From NCBI GenBank assembly GCA_016859345.1, contig CM029119.1, positions 4,339,109-4,403,108 of the forward strand: a stretch of 64,000 nucleotides of DNA, given 5' to 3'. Position numbers and translations under genes: made by a program. Shown here piece by piece: positions 52,120 to 62,059 of this stretch; position 1 is the first letter of the stretch; the number at the start of each line of letters is the position of its first letter. Below the pieces are notes generated by a model. The model saw only the letters and a list, made by a program, of their open reading frames with translations. It did not search any database and was not told the DNA's origin. This DNA comes from Istiophorus platypterus. Its lineage: Eukaryota > Chordata > Actinopteri > Istiophoriformes > Istiophoridae.

Positions 52120-52348
52120 ATGGAAATTCACAGCGGGTCCTTTCTCGCACTAGCCAGAGTCCGCCCCGGCAAAAACGTTAGGGTCGCGCCGCCTCCGGTG
52201 AAGCTCTCTAAGGGAGATAGAAAAGGACGTGGCCGACGTTGAGCCTCCGGTGCTCCAGGCGATGTTGCTTGTGTGGGGTTTAGCTGAACTCCGGGTTCGC
52301 GGGATCTGAAGCCGACTCCCCACAGCCTGGGAGTTTTTACAACTCTGC
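52120..52348 (-). other. tob1: Predicted tob1 non-coding exon 1
   Basis: This stretch runs from the position expected for transcription start (25-30 bp downstream of the TATA box) to the GTAAGTG donor. It contains no ATG on the minus strand except the one whose AT ends the exon and whose G is supplied by the next exon. The exact 5' end is inferred from the TATA position only. Confidence 0.5.
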
Positions 52349-52372
52349 CCTTTAAAACTTGGACCGCTTTGG

Positions 52373-52509
52373 CTTTTATAGTGGTCCCTCCGCCACGGAC
52401 ATGAAGGGGGCGGTGATGCGGCTCGCAGAGGTCAACACCCAGCAACGCGTTCCTATTGGTCAGCGGCGGCCCCGTCATCGACGGCCATCCCGTCCGGCGC
52501 TCTGATTGG
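52373..52509 (-). promoter_or_regulatory. tob1 core promoter: TATA box and two CCAAT boxes
   Basis: On the minus strand there is TATAAAAG at 52380-52373, with CCAAT boxes at 52459-52455 and 52509-52505, about 75 and 125 bp upstream of it. This is the classic spacing. A TGACG half-site (CRE/ATF-like) lies between the CCAAT boxes, within about 52471-52483. The block sits in a CpG-rich zone and faces the tob1 leader. A promoter with TATA and CCAAT boxes suits an inducible gene; that last point is inference. Confidence 0.65.
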
Positions 52510-53578
52510 ACGACCGCGGGCTCAATCTTCCCCGGGTTCTATTTACGGTAGTGGTTTGCCTTTCATGTGCTCCGGACTATTTTATTCGAGCAGGTTTTAG
52601 CTAAGGTATCCCCTGAACACCTTGTTTGGTTGGACAGCTTGATTCCTCCAGCTATGGTGGAAAGACCTAACACCACCGTGGCCGAGGAGTCACAGACTGA
52701 CATGTGTGCACATGTCTGTTTTTTACATGAAGCCGAGCCTTTAAAGCTCCTCTGTGCCAGGAGGTTGTGCCCGGTCATGCATGAAACCTATGGCTCGAAC
52801 AAGGAGCCTATTGTGATGATAATGCTTAATAGTCTGTGTGATTATTGTTGCCAGCGGAGTCGGCGCTGAAATGGAGTCACGCTTGGTTCCGATCTTCCCC
52901 CTACAGGGTTAAACAGAGCTAGATAATGGCTGTGGCGGAGGGACACACCTGTCACTGGTTGTGTTCCTTGCTCCTCACCAATGACATTTTGATGTTCCTT
53001 GAGCCAGCTGTAGCTGTGTATCTAAACCTGACAGCCCTCCCTTACTGAGCATGCTCTTTTATGATACAGCACAATTTCCACCTTTTTTAAACAACACAGA
53101 TGGAATCTCATAATTGCCTTCTGAGTAAAGGTTGACATTCTTCTCCCGCTGTGTACTTTTGATAAAATTCTCTTCATTATAAGCTCTGTGGACTGTGAAA
53201 ACGAATAGTTACACAACGATCCCCGGCTGCTCTCCGGTGCCTGTGTGCCGGCTACTTGTTTTCAGCAGCTGTGCGGTGCAGGGCTTAAGCTCTCCCCCCG
53301 TCAGGCCTAAGGTGTTTGACGCCACAGTCTGTTCTTACCTAACATGGGCTCCCGCACTGTGTGTTTGCACAATAAATACAATGCCACTTGAATTATACAG
53401 CTGGGAGGGAGTTGGCAGGGCATAGGAGGAAGGAGGAGAAAAGACAGGCTGTTCTTTGGAGGGGGGAGCTGAGACACAAAAGTATTTCCTGACTCAAAAA
53501 ACCCACTCAAATTCTGTATGTCACATCTGTAAATCTTAAATTTGAGAGCTGATTTACAGGAGAGCTGCCAGCTATTTA

Positions 53579-53620
53579 CAGGCTCCCCTGCTGTTCCCTC
53601 TGGAACAGCAGGGGAGCCTG
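53579..53620. other. Perfect 19-bp hairpin with 4-nt loop
   Basis: The arm at 53,579-53,597 (CAGGCTCCCCTGCTGTTCC) is exactly complementary to the arm at 53,602-53,620, with loop CTCT. It is about 1.2 kb upstream of the tob1 TATA box. It is shorter than a normal miRNA precursor and sits in sequence with no recognised repeat. Confidence 0.9.
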
Positions 53621-54026
53621 GGAGTCAATATAATTTCAGAGGCGTATATGATTGCTATGAATCAATAATAATCCATTTAGTCTGTTGTGCAAGTTGTGTT
53701 CCTCACTGATTCGTGATAGCAGAAATGAATAAAATGGACATATTCCCTTTGTCTTTCTCTGCTCAGTTAAAATGAATATATAAGCTTCACAGTACATCAT
53801 TCATTATAACAAATATCAGAGTGGCATTGGGCAGCTTACTATATCCTCTTTTAGAGAATTTGCTTTAAAAGAATGTATGGAGTACAAGGAGAATAGAAGC
53901 ACAGAGGGAAATTTTGATCAGTCTTTTCAAGTAATTCATGTCTCTTTAAGTGGCTTTTTTATTCATTGAATTACTCCTTTTCTCCTTCAAGCCTGCAGAT
54001 CTCTCAAAAGAACAGCCGATGTACAC

Positions 54027-54060
54027 ATTAACCCCCATATGTACACGTATGGGGGTTAAT
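54027..54060. other. Perfect 13-bp hairpin
   Basis: ATTAACCCCCATA (54,027-54,039) pairs with TATGGGGGTTAAT (54,048-54,060) around an 8-nt loop. Confidence 0.85.
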
Positions 54061-57000
54061 TGTGGTTTATCAATATAAAACAGTTGATGTTGAGCTCTGA
54101 ACCACGTCCCATTGCCATGAACAAAATACCATAAAATGCAGTCAGATCATAGCCAGAGGGCTGCAAGAGCTGCAGGCACAATGGAGAGATCTTCCAACCT
54201 CCAGATTGAGTCTCAGCAGGGGTGAGAGATGAGTCCCCCCCCACCACCAAGGACCGTGTGTGATGGATGACCCGAGTACAAACTAAACACACCGTGGGGG
54301 CCTTGGAGACATACCAAGGCCACCGGAGCAGGGCTTCTTTTTCCCTCGTAGTGCAGGAAATGTGTGACCGTGGCCAAATGTTCAGACATATTTCAGTTTG
54401 CACCAGGCTGCATCTCTATTTAAAAAGAATTAAGTTTTCCCAGCACTGCAGAATTACCATGAGCAGGTACAAAAGCCCTCTGCTCCTTCTCACACTGTGT
54501 ATGCGGTACAGTAACACAGTATACAGTGTATGCGGTAAGTGAGTATTAGTTTTGGCTGTTGATAGGTGGAACAATAATCCCACATCGTGCTTAACAATGA
54601 CCTGTTTGTTATTCTCCACCAGAGCAGTGGTCTGGTGTGTGGCAAAAGTTTCCTCCTGTTGTTATGAGTCTGTCTGTCTGGGACCCCGAGGTAAACACAG
54701 CTAATGAAGTGAGATGTTTTAGCATGACTCATGCAAATTTTTTAGTGAAGTCGTTCCACATAGCGACCCCCCCCACACACACACACACACCCTTTCTTCA
54801 CAAAGCTGTGAAATCCTTTTCTCTTCTCTCTGGCTTTGTAGCTGCAAACAAGCACTGCTCAATTCCCAGATGTGGTCATTGGATTTTCATCTCGTATGTG
54901 AAACATCTCCTCCTCAATACATGGGAAAAATGAAATGTAAAAGTACATAATAAGAATGTGCCACTCTTTGCTTTCTTACAACCAAAAAAAAAAAAAAGCA
55001 GCCATTTTATATGGAAGGAAACTGGGTTTTGGCACAGTGAATTAATAGAACTGGCACAAAAGCCCTGCTCATTTGAACAATTCTGTATAATGAAAACTGT
55101 CATAGAATGCATTTGTTTCTTTTGGTTATTTGACTAACATGGAGATAGCCTGGATAGATTTATTAGATCTTGTTCTTTCCTGTGGACTTCAAAGCTGGGG
55201 AAACATGACTTCAACCTTTCGTGCCTCACCATGCCGCCTTTCTTGGTATCTTGAGCTCAAAATGTTCACCTGAGGGATAAGGCAGATATTTTTTTTATTA
55301 CCCTTCTAAATTTTAGGTCATGGTAGCTTTCTTAGTGGGCCACTTCTCTCCTTAGAAGATTAACAAGTGTTATTCAAAATACAGGCCAAAATAATTAACA
55401 AACTACAGGCTCTTAGCTTTCCTGCAGTTCTTCATTAAACCTTGTGCCCCTTTGAAGACAGATTCGCTTATCTTCATTTCATTATCTCAATATTTTGTGA
55501 CCTCTAGCCATGTTGGAGCTTTTGTCTCTTTTAAAACTGCTATGATCAATATTTTTATATTGTCAGTGGAACATTTGACTATGTGTTTATAAAAAGGGGC
55601 ACAGACAGGGCAAAACCCAGAAAGAATTTTTACCTGACCTTGCAGTTCTCCTGGTTGTTACTTTAAAGGTAGCTGGCATTGGTGAATCTTTCTACAAAAA
55701 TATCTACATTAAGCGTGATATGATAAAATAAACATTGTAAAATGTTTTAAGTTTTAAAGATGCAGATAAGTGAAAGACACAAGAGATAGATAAGAGTGAG
55801 GATAGTATATGCCTTATTTCTAGCCCCATAATACCTTATGTGAATCTTCTGGTTATTCGTTTTACTAAAAAAAGTGTCATAGATGTCGTCCTTTTTGTTG
55901 GAGCATTTTCACTCTTGATGGGATGGGAATGCAGCGAGGTATGAGAGGACGACCTAAAGACCTAGAGCAGAGCAAGTTCTTTTGGATTCTTCTTCCTTTG
56001 GTAGCCAATGAAAAACTGTACTATAACTTACAGAAACAAACCCAGTTTGTTTTCAGTTTATGTTGGATACGAGGTCGTTTAGGCCACAAATTTATTTTAG
56101 CTTGAATGTTGCTGTAGCCATACACAATGCAACTAGTCCCTGACCTCTGTACCATTTTAGCTTATACTAGGCTAACTTAGTTTATTACTTCTATCTAGCG
56201 CCACTTTTCCAGTTCATCCGCGGTTCACATTATCCCGTTGAAGGTGTCACATGTTGTGTGAAGGGGGGACACCTACTGTATAACCAACTCTGGCAGATGC
56301 TCTTTTAGTGAAAGGAACAATTGAAAGTCACGCCCATAATTCCTTGCAAGGTGTCACGGGGCTAGGAACAATGCAGAAAGACTTGATTGTTTTCATTCAC
56401 ATTACTTGATGTTGTTTATTTATTTCCTACCTTTATTTCAATTAAGTTATTGCTAAACACACCATTAATTTTGTATTTATGAACACAGACAGAAAACGTA
56501 AGATAACCCAAATCTCACAGAGTAACACTGTTTCATTTTTGTTCCTTATCAGTGCAGTTTTGGCAGAGTTGTGGACAAGATCTGCCTTACAACCCTCTGT
56601 CAGTCTTCACAACACTTTCAATACATTACGTGACAACACACAAGGTTTTCCGCAGCACAGATATCCTCTGTAACCGAATCTGTAAAGAAGTTCTCTGTGC
56701 ACATATATATATCATTTACCAGCTGACTAAATGTGATCCTGTGTGGAACAGAAGTTTTACTGCTCTGTTATTGAAATACACTCTTAGCTGTAGAAGAGAA
56801 GGAGGCGCTCAATTAGTATTCATAGCGGCTCTGTAGTGATAGCAATCTAAGATTATGCTGCTCACTGGAATTTATAACTTCCCGCACTCATGCACAAGCA
56901 CCTGCTTTATTCTTCCTTTAAATTCAAAGGAATGATGGTCTTTAAACACTCGAGCAACACATATGAACTGTTCTAACACAAAAATCATTTGGAAAAACTG

Positions 57001-59599
57001 AGTCTTCCTTCGGGTACATGACGGTCTGCATGGGGATTGGGTATTCGGGTATTACATGCTGCTTCCACTTGAGTTGTTTACAAATGCTGTAGCAGGCAGA
57101 GTGAAGCCAGAGAGCTCTTTTTTTTCACACCAGTGCCAGGAATGTCATTAATATAAGCAGTGGTAATATTTGCCCCCCCCCCTCCCCCAAACACACATTC
57201 TCATACCTGCATACATGGACAAACACACACATTTCTCTGTGACTCTGAGCCTAAGCTTACTTGCCATATATCTGCAGAGGGGATGAAGTGGTGTTTATGT
57301 GGAATAACGAGCGGCTTCATGCCATTTAGCACCCAGCGGTTTCATATTTGAGCCGGGTTACAGTGTTTTGACCCCTGGAAAGATTCATATCAAGCCATCT
57401 GGAGGAGAAGGAAGGTTACACAATAGGGGATCAGCTGTGCTCCTCCTATTTAAATACCATTCTGCACTACTATTTGGTTTCATGTTGGAGGATTATGTCT
57501 AGCATGCCGTATGCTGTGTCATGAATCAACCACTAGAACAGAACAGAGCCGTTTTAAGCTAAAGAACACAGCCATTTCACCGAGACAAGATGACTCCATG
57601 TTTTTTGCTGATGTCCTGCCTTACATGGTGCACTACATGGCAAAGCTGTGTCCTTGCAGTGAGATGGACTTTTTGAGAAATTCGATTACGCTCTGAAATG
57701 AACGGCCAGTGCTTGTGGATAGAGGGGTTTTAGAGTGAAAGCCATCCATTGCCATGGGAATGTGTCACATTTTCCATGAATACTGAATGGAGTGTGTTAC
57801 AGTAGGCAGGCTGTCCCTGTCATTGTGATTTGTATTTTTACTCCCCTCAACCCCCACTGCTGCTCTTCGATTTGGACTGTAACCTTCTCCCTCACACCCA
57901 CTGCACACTCCTTAAAACAGATTTCTATCTTTTCCCCCTGTCTGAGTGGCTGGCATCTCTGGGCAGGCATTGCAACAGATGATGTCACATCATATAATCA
58001 TCATGCATCATCATCACAAGATATTAAGAGAAACGTTAGCTTCTTTTTTCACATTAATTTCTGTCAAAATGTATGCACAGGCAGATTTTGCTCAGATCCC
58101 CTATTAAGGAGCCTTTATCTTGTTTGCCAGAAATTATGTCTATGTAGCAATGTAGTCATGGCAACTATTTTTACACATTACCCCATGCTCCTCAAGAGCT
58201 AGGGTAGCAATCAAGTGCTATTCTTCTGACAAATGTCAGATCTCATCTCTTAAATGGGAACGATGCTTTTTTTTTAACATTTTGTAGTTAGAGTAAATAC
58301 AGAAGTAAATACAGAGGAGGGAGAGCAGCATATGAGCCACAAAGACAAATGTGATAAGGGGCACAAAGAGATTAATCCCTTGCTTCATTCTGCCTTCATA
58401 AACAGCTGACCAGGATAGGGAAACAGGATGAGAGGGAGTAATGAGCTAGAAGTCATGATCATTCATGTGTGGAGAGGGTAATGATGAGCGCTGCTTGCTA
58501 ATTCACTTTGTATATGTATTTTAAACGTCCTAATAGAAACTCACGAGGCACAGTCCTTATACAGTATGTTAAATATTCAGTGAATCACTCCAGAACAGTG
58601 ACATTTAATTTTGATGGAGATAAATGTGTGCCGTGTCGGAGCGTGTCGTCTGTAACCTCCCCTTCACCAGCAGCAGCCGTCAGTGCTCTCTGGTTCAGAG
58701 GGCTGAGACAATGCTGTTGGGGTAACAAGAGATGGTTGAGCCATATTTCGCTGATAGATGTCCTTTGATAGAAACAGAGAAGGGTGATACGCTGGGCAAA
58801 AAAAGAGCGTGAGAACACAAAAAAGAGCCATGGTGCAGAAAAAAATCAGTGTTTCAGGGGCCCGCTGTGCTGTATGCAACTGCATCAGCAGCTCAATGCT
58901 GTAATCTCCGGGGAGGGAGGAAGGAGAGTAATTTTAACGTTGCTCTTTGGCGAGGAATTGCTACTCAGTGCAATTCAGCCCAGCAATCAGAAATCGCTGG
59001 GGTGAATAGTCAACGCGGTCAATTTTAGTCAATTCAGTTGGCTTGGATGATAAATGGAAATGGCAACACCTAACGGCAATACAACTGCATGATAAAGGAG
59101 AGGATTTCCTCGTAGGCTCCCCCCTGATGTCACTGAGAAGACTTACACTTAATGTTTGGCCTGGATACTCGCAGGCCCTGCGTTCCTCTCCGTTCTCTGC
59201 CTCTTGTTCGAGGTCAGGTCATGGCGGCAGCAGGTTGAGCAAGGCAGCCCAGACGTCCCTCTCCCCAGCTACGTTTTTCTGGCTCCTCCGGTGGGATCCT
59301 GGGCTCTGAGTTTTAAATAAATTCAATGAAAAGCATTTGGACTAATTACAGTCTGGCCTTTGGGCCACATATGTGCAAATTTTTTTGATGTAGAGTTTAC
59401 GTTGAAGCTAGCATCTACTGAAGAAACAGTCCCTTGGAAACTTGACAGTGTGCTCTGTCATGTGTCAGCACTCACAGCGTTGATAAATGACATTCACCTC
59501 AACTTTACAGGGGAGGTGGCAGCAGAGTCAGGGATGGAGATCTCAAACCAGGGATACATCATATTTAAATCATCTGCATCACTAGCAACTGGAAAATAT

Positions 59600-60038
59600 A
59601 ATTATACGCTGACCAACAATTCTGACGAACATAAGATGAGTAAATCGATACCACTCTCATGTGTGTACAGTTTGTATGGATCTGGAGGGGGGAGGGAATT
59701 AGCCAGGCATAGAGTAGACTTAAAACAAGGAGAAACAGCTCTCCTCACAGTTCACAAACACCTCCAAAGCCCAGGAACTAACACAGCTTATCTTGTTTGT
59801 TTGTTCTCTTAACAAAATTAAAAGTAAAATGACCGTTTGTGGTTTGAGGGAAGAGCTATGAGGTGTATCTAGCTAGTCGTTTCCTCTGACTTCTAGTCAT
59901 TATGGTAATATGTTAAAGCGATTTCTATCTCTACAACTCTAATATTTGGAAAGAAATTAGTGTATTTCCCAAAGCACAGATTTTTCATTAAATTCAGAAA
60001 ATGGATTCTTGGTAGTTTGGGTGAACCAACCCTTAAAG
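59600..60038. mobile_element. Fold-back element copy, degenerate
   Basis: Left-arm blocks (AAATCGATACCACTCTCATG, CTTATCTTGTTTGTTTG) and a right terminus GGGTGAACCAACCCTTAA are recognisable. The ORF at 59,360-59,812 runs into this element and is not a gene. Confidence 0.55.
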
Positions 60039-60044
60039 ATAGAA

Positions 60045-61650
60045 TTGTTAGCTTGTAATTGTTATGCTACTTACAGCAGGCTGTGCAGAAAACAGGAGAA
60101 ACAGAAAAATCAACTTCACTGCTAGTTATCACCCCGATAACAGACTAAGTGTTAATTATTTCTAATTATTATCTTTATTATTGTTATTGTTGTTCAGTGA
60201 CAACTGAAAACATTTTGCCTTTGGTCAGGAAACATACTCCCATATTCGTCACAAATTCTATGGAGTAAAACCACTGAGGATTGAATGCATCATTGTGCAG
60301 AATCCATTCCTGTAGGCTTTACAGCTGTGCGTTGCAGCTCTTCATTAAAAACGGATTCTGCTGCGGTGACTTGGTGACCACATTGCCCTCAGTTTGTGAG
60401 TATGATAAGCCTCTAAATTGCTGGCCCACTAAGGTTTGACCTCCTCCTCCTATCTCTCACAATCCAAAACCAGCGTCATGTGTCCCTTTGTTTCGCCACC
60501 TCTTATGAGTACAATAGAAAAGGCCATACAAGGCCACTCCAGTGCTCACCACAATGCAGTTGAGCTGTTTCAGTCCCACAAAGCTGCTGGTGTTGGGAAA
60601 TATTCACAGACACAGAGACTCAGTCTCCACGCCGGCGGCTTAGGACACACTGTGAGGTAAGGAAAGTGCTACATCCTGGTCATTGATGTAATACGATTTG
60701 TAGTAAATACTACTGTACTGCAGAGTTGAACTCCTTTCATTCAGAGTTGTTATTCACAATGCATTGGTGGCGTAGCTGAACACATGGGTCATTAGTTTCC
60801 TTGAAAAATCCACTACCTAAAGAGCTAAATTTTGTTTTTTTGTGTATATTCACTTTGAAAGCTGCTTAGCTAAAAGTAAAAAAAGGTTAGAAATCCTAGA
60901 ATGCCAGCAAGGAAGCTACTCAGGTTTTCTTTTTCTAGTCATTTTGGTTGTATAACCACATTTCAAAAGCTGTGTCTTTTAAAGAGAGATGTTTGACAAT
61001 AGTAAACCCAGCAAAGCAAGTGTTAACTACATGCACATTTAAGTGTTTAGTGTGGGCCTCAGCATACAGAGGTGTAAATAAATAAACTTGTCTATGTATT
61101 GCCCAGTGCAGCTAACCTTCTCCCTCTGAGCTGATTCCTAGCAGGCCTTTACTTAGCGCCGTGTTTACTGTCTGCCATGACCCGCGGTGTGGGCGGAGAG
61201 ACACCCACAGCCCTGAACTAGGATCGGGCCTTCGAAAGAGCCGACAGATTGAGAAGAATGTCACAGGGAAGTGGTGAGTGATTCCATGTCCCTGTGAAAA
61301 TCCATTAATCACAAATTTCCCCTGATCAAAATGAGAGGTCAAAGAAAGAACCCAAACATGCCTCTCTATGCTTCCTCCCCCATCCTTCTCCATTCCTTCC
61401 TATTTCTTCACTCTATTGTGTTAGCTTTTTCTCCTTTACATTTAGCTCTGTAATATTTGCCCCCTATCCTGTGACAGTTTGTTCTTCTTATCTGTACCTT
61501 TTTTCCATAAAATGTTCCATATTTTTTCCCCTCTCTGCACTCAGTCACAGTGTCAGTGGCTGTAGTCTGGAGTGACGCCAGTACAAACAGCTTGGGCAAA
61601 CCTGCTTTCAGAGCAGGGTCCATAAGAGCATTTCTCCTTTGCTAGCTCAC
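60045..61650. other. Intergenic DNA, nothing identified
   Basis: Mixed composition with no recognised exon, RNA gene or repeat. ORFs at 60.4 and 61.1 kb lack domains and splice context. Confidence 0.6.
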
Positions 61651-61656
61651 AAGAAT

Positions 61657-61709
61657 GCGTGTGTGTTTGTGCGTGTGTGTGTGTTTTTTTTGTGTATGTG
61701 TGTAAGTGT

Positions 61710-61766
<57 letters not shown>

Positions 61767-61981
61767 TGTGTGTGTGTGTGTGTAACACACATGCACACCC
61801 ATTTTTGTCACCTCTTTAGGACCTTTTGTGGTATAAACACTAAGTTTGTTGGGACCAGTAGTCCTCATAAGGGCCAAAGGCAAAACATTGGTTTAAGATT
61901 AGGGATATGGTTTGGGTTAGGTTATCCAAAATGAATAGAAGGCATGCAATAGCCTAACAAGTATAGCTGCACAAACATCTG

Positions 61982-62053
<72 letters not shown>
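61657..62053 (+). repeat. Repeat body flanked by two (GT)n tracts
   Basis: A GT tract (about 61,660-61,782) is followed by AACACACATGCACACCC...GTTGGGACCAGTAGTCCTCA, AGGGCCAAAGGCAAAACATT, GGTTTGGGTTAGGTTATCC and AACAAGTATAGCTGCACAAA. A second GT tract follows (61,985-62,053). I remember this arrangement (body plus terminal GT tract) from many fish loci, so the whole is treated as one repeat unit. Confidence 0.55.
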
Positions 62054-62054
<1 letters not shown>

Positions 62055-62059
62055 AATTA

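Larger units (their letters stand above)
51120..52560. other. CpG-rich region spanning tob1 promoter, exon 1 and intron
   Basis: CG dinucleotides are conspicuously frequent (for example around 51410-51500, 51650-51910 and 52140-52560), in contrast to the AT-rich, CpG-poor DNA on both sides. This is typical of a vertebrate 5' CpG island. It was judged by eye and not calculated. Confidence 0.7.
52561..59590. other. tob1 upstream intergenic DNA
   Basis: Apart from two short perfect hairpins (53,579-53,620; 54,027-54,060) and a small CA tract (54,772-54,792), nothing recognisable was found. The first kilobase is the most likely place for upstream regulatory sites or a divergent non-coding transcript; that is inference. 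Confidence 0.55.

Noticed and set aside
52567..52869. 100-codon plus-strand ORF divergent from tob1
   Set aside because: It begins with GTG, not ATG, and has no domain. A divergent non-coding transcript is possible but not shown.
53579..53620. Hairpin as a microRNA precursor
   Set aside because: A 19-bp stem with a 4-nt loop is too short and too perfect for a typical animal pre-miRNA.
59360..59812. 150-codon plus-strand ORF
   Set aside because: Its right half is a fold-back repeat copy. There is no domain and no splice context.
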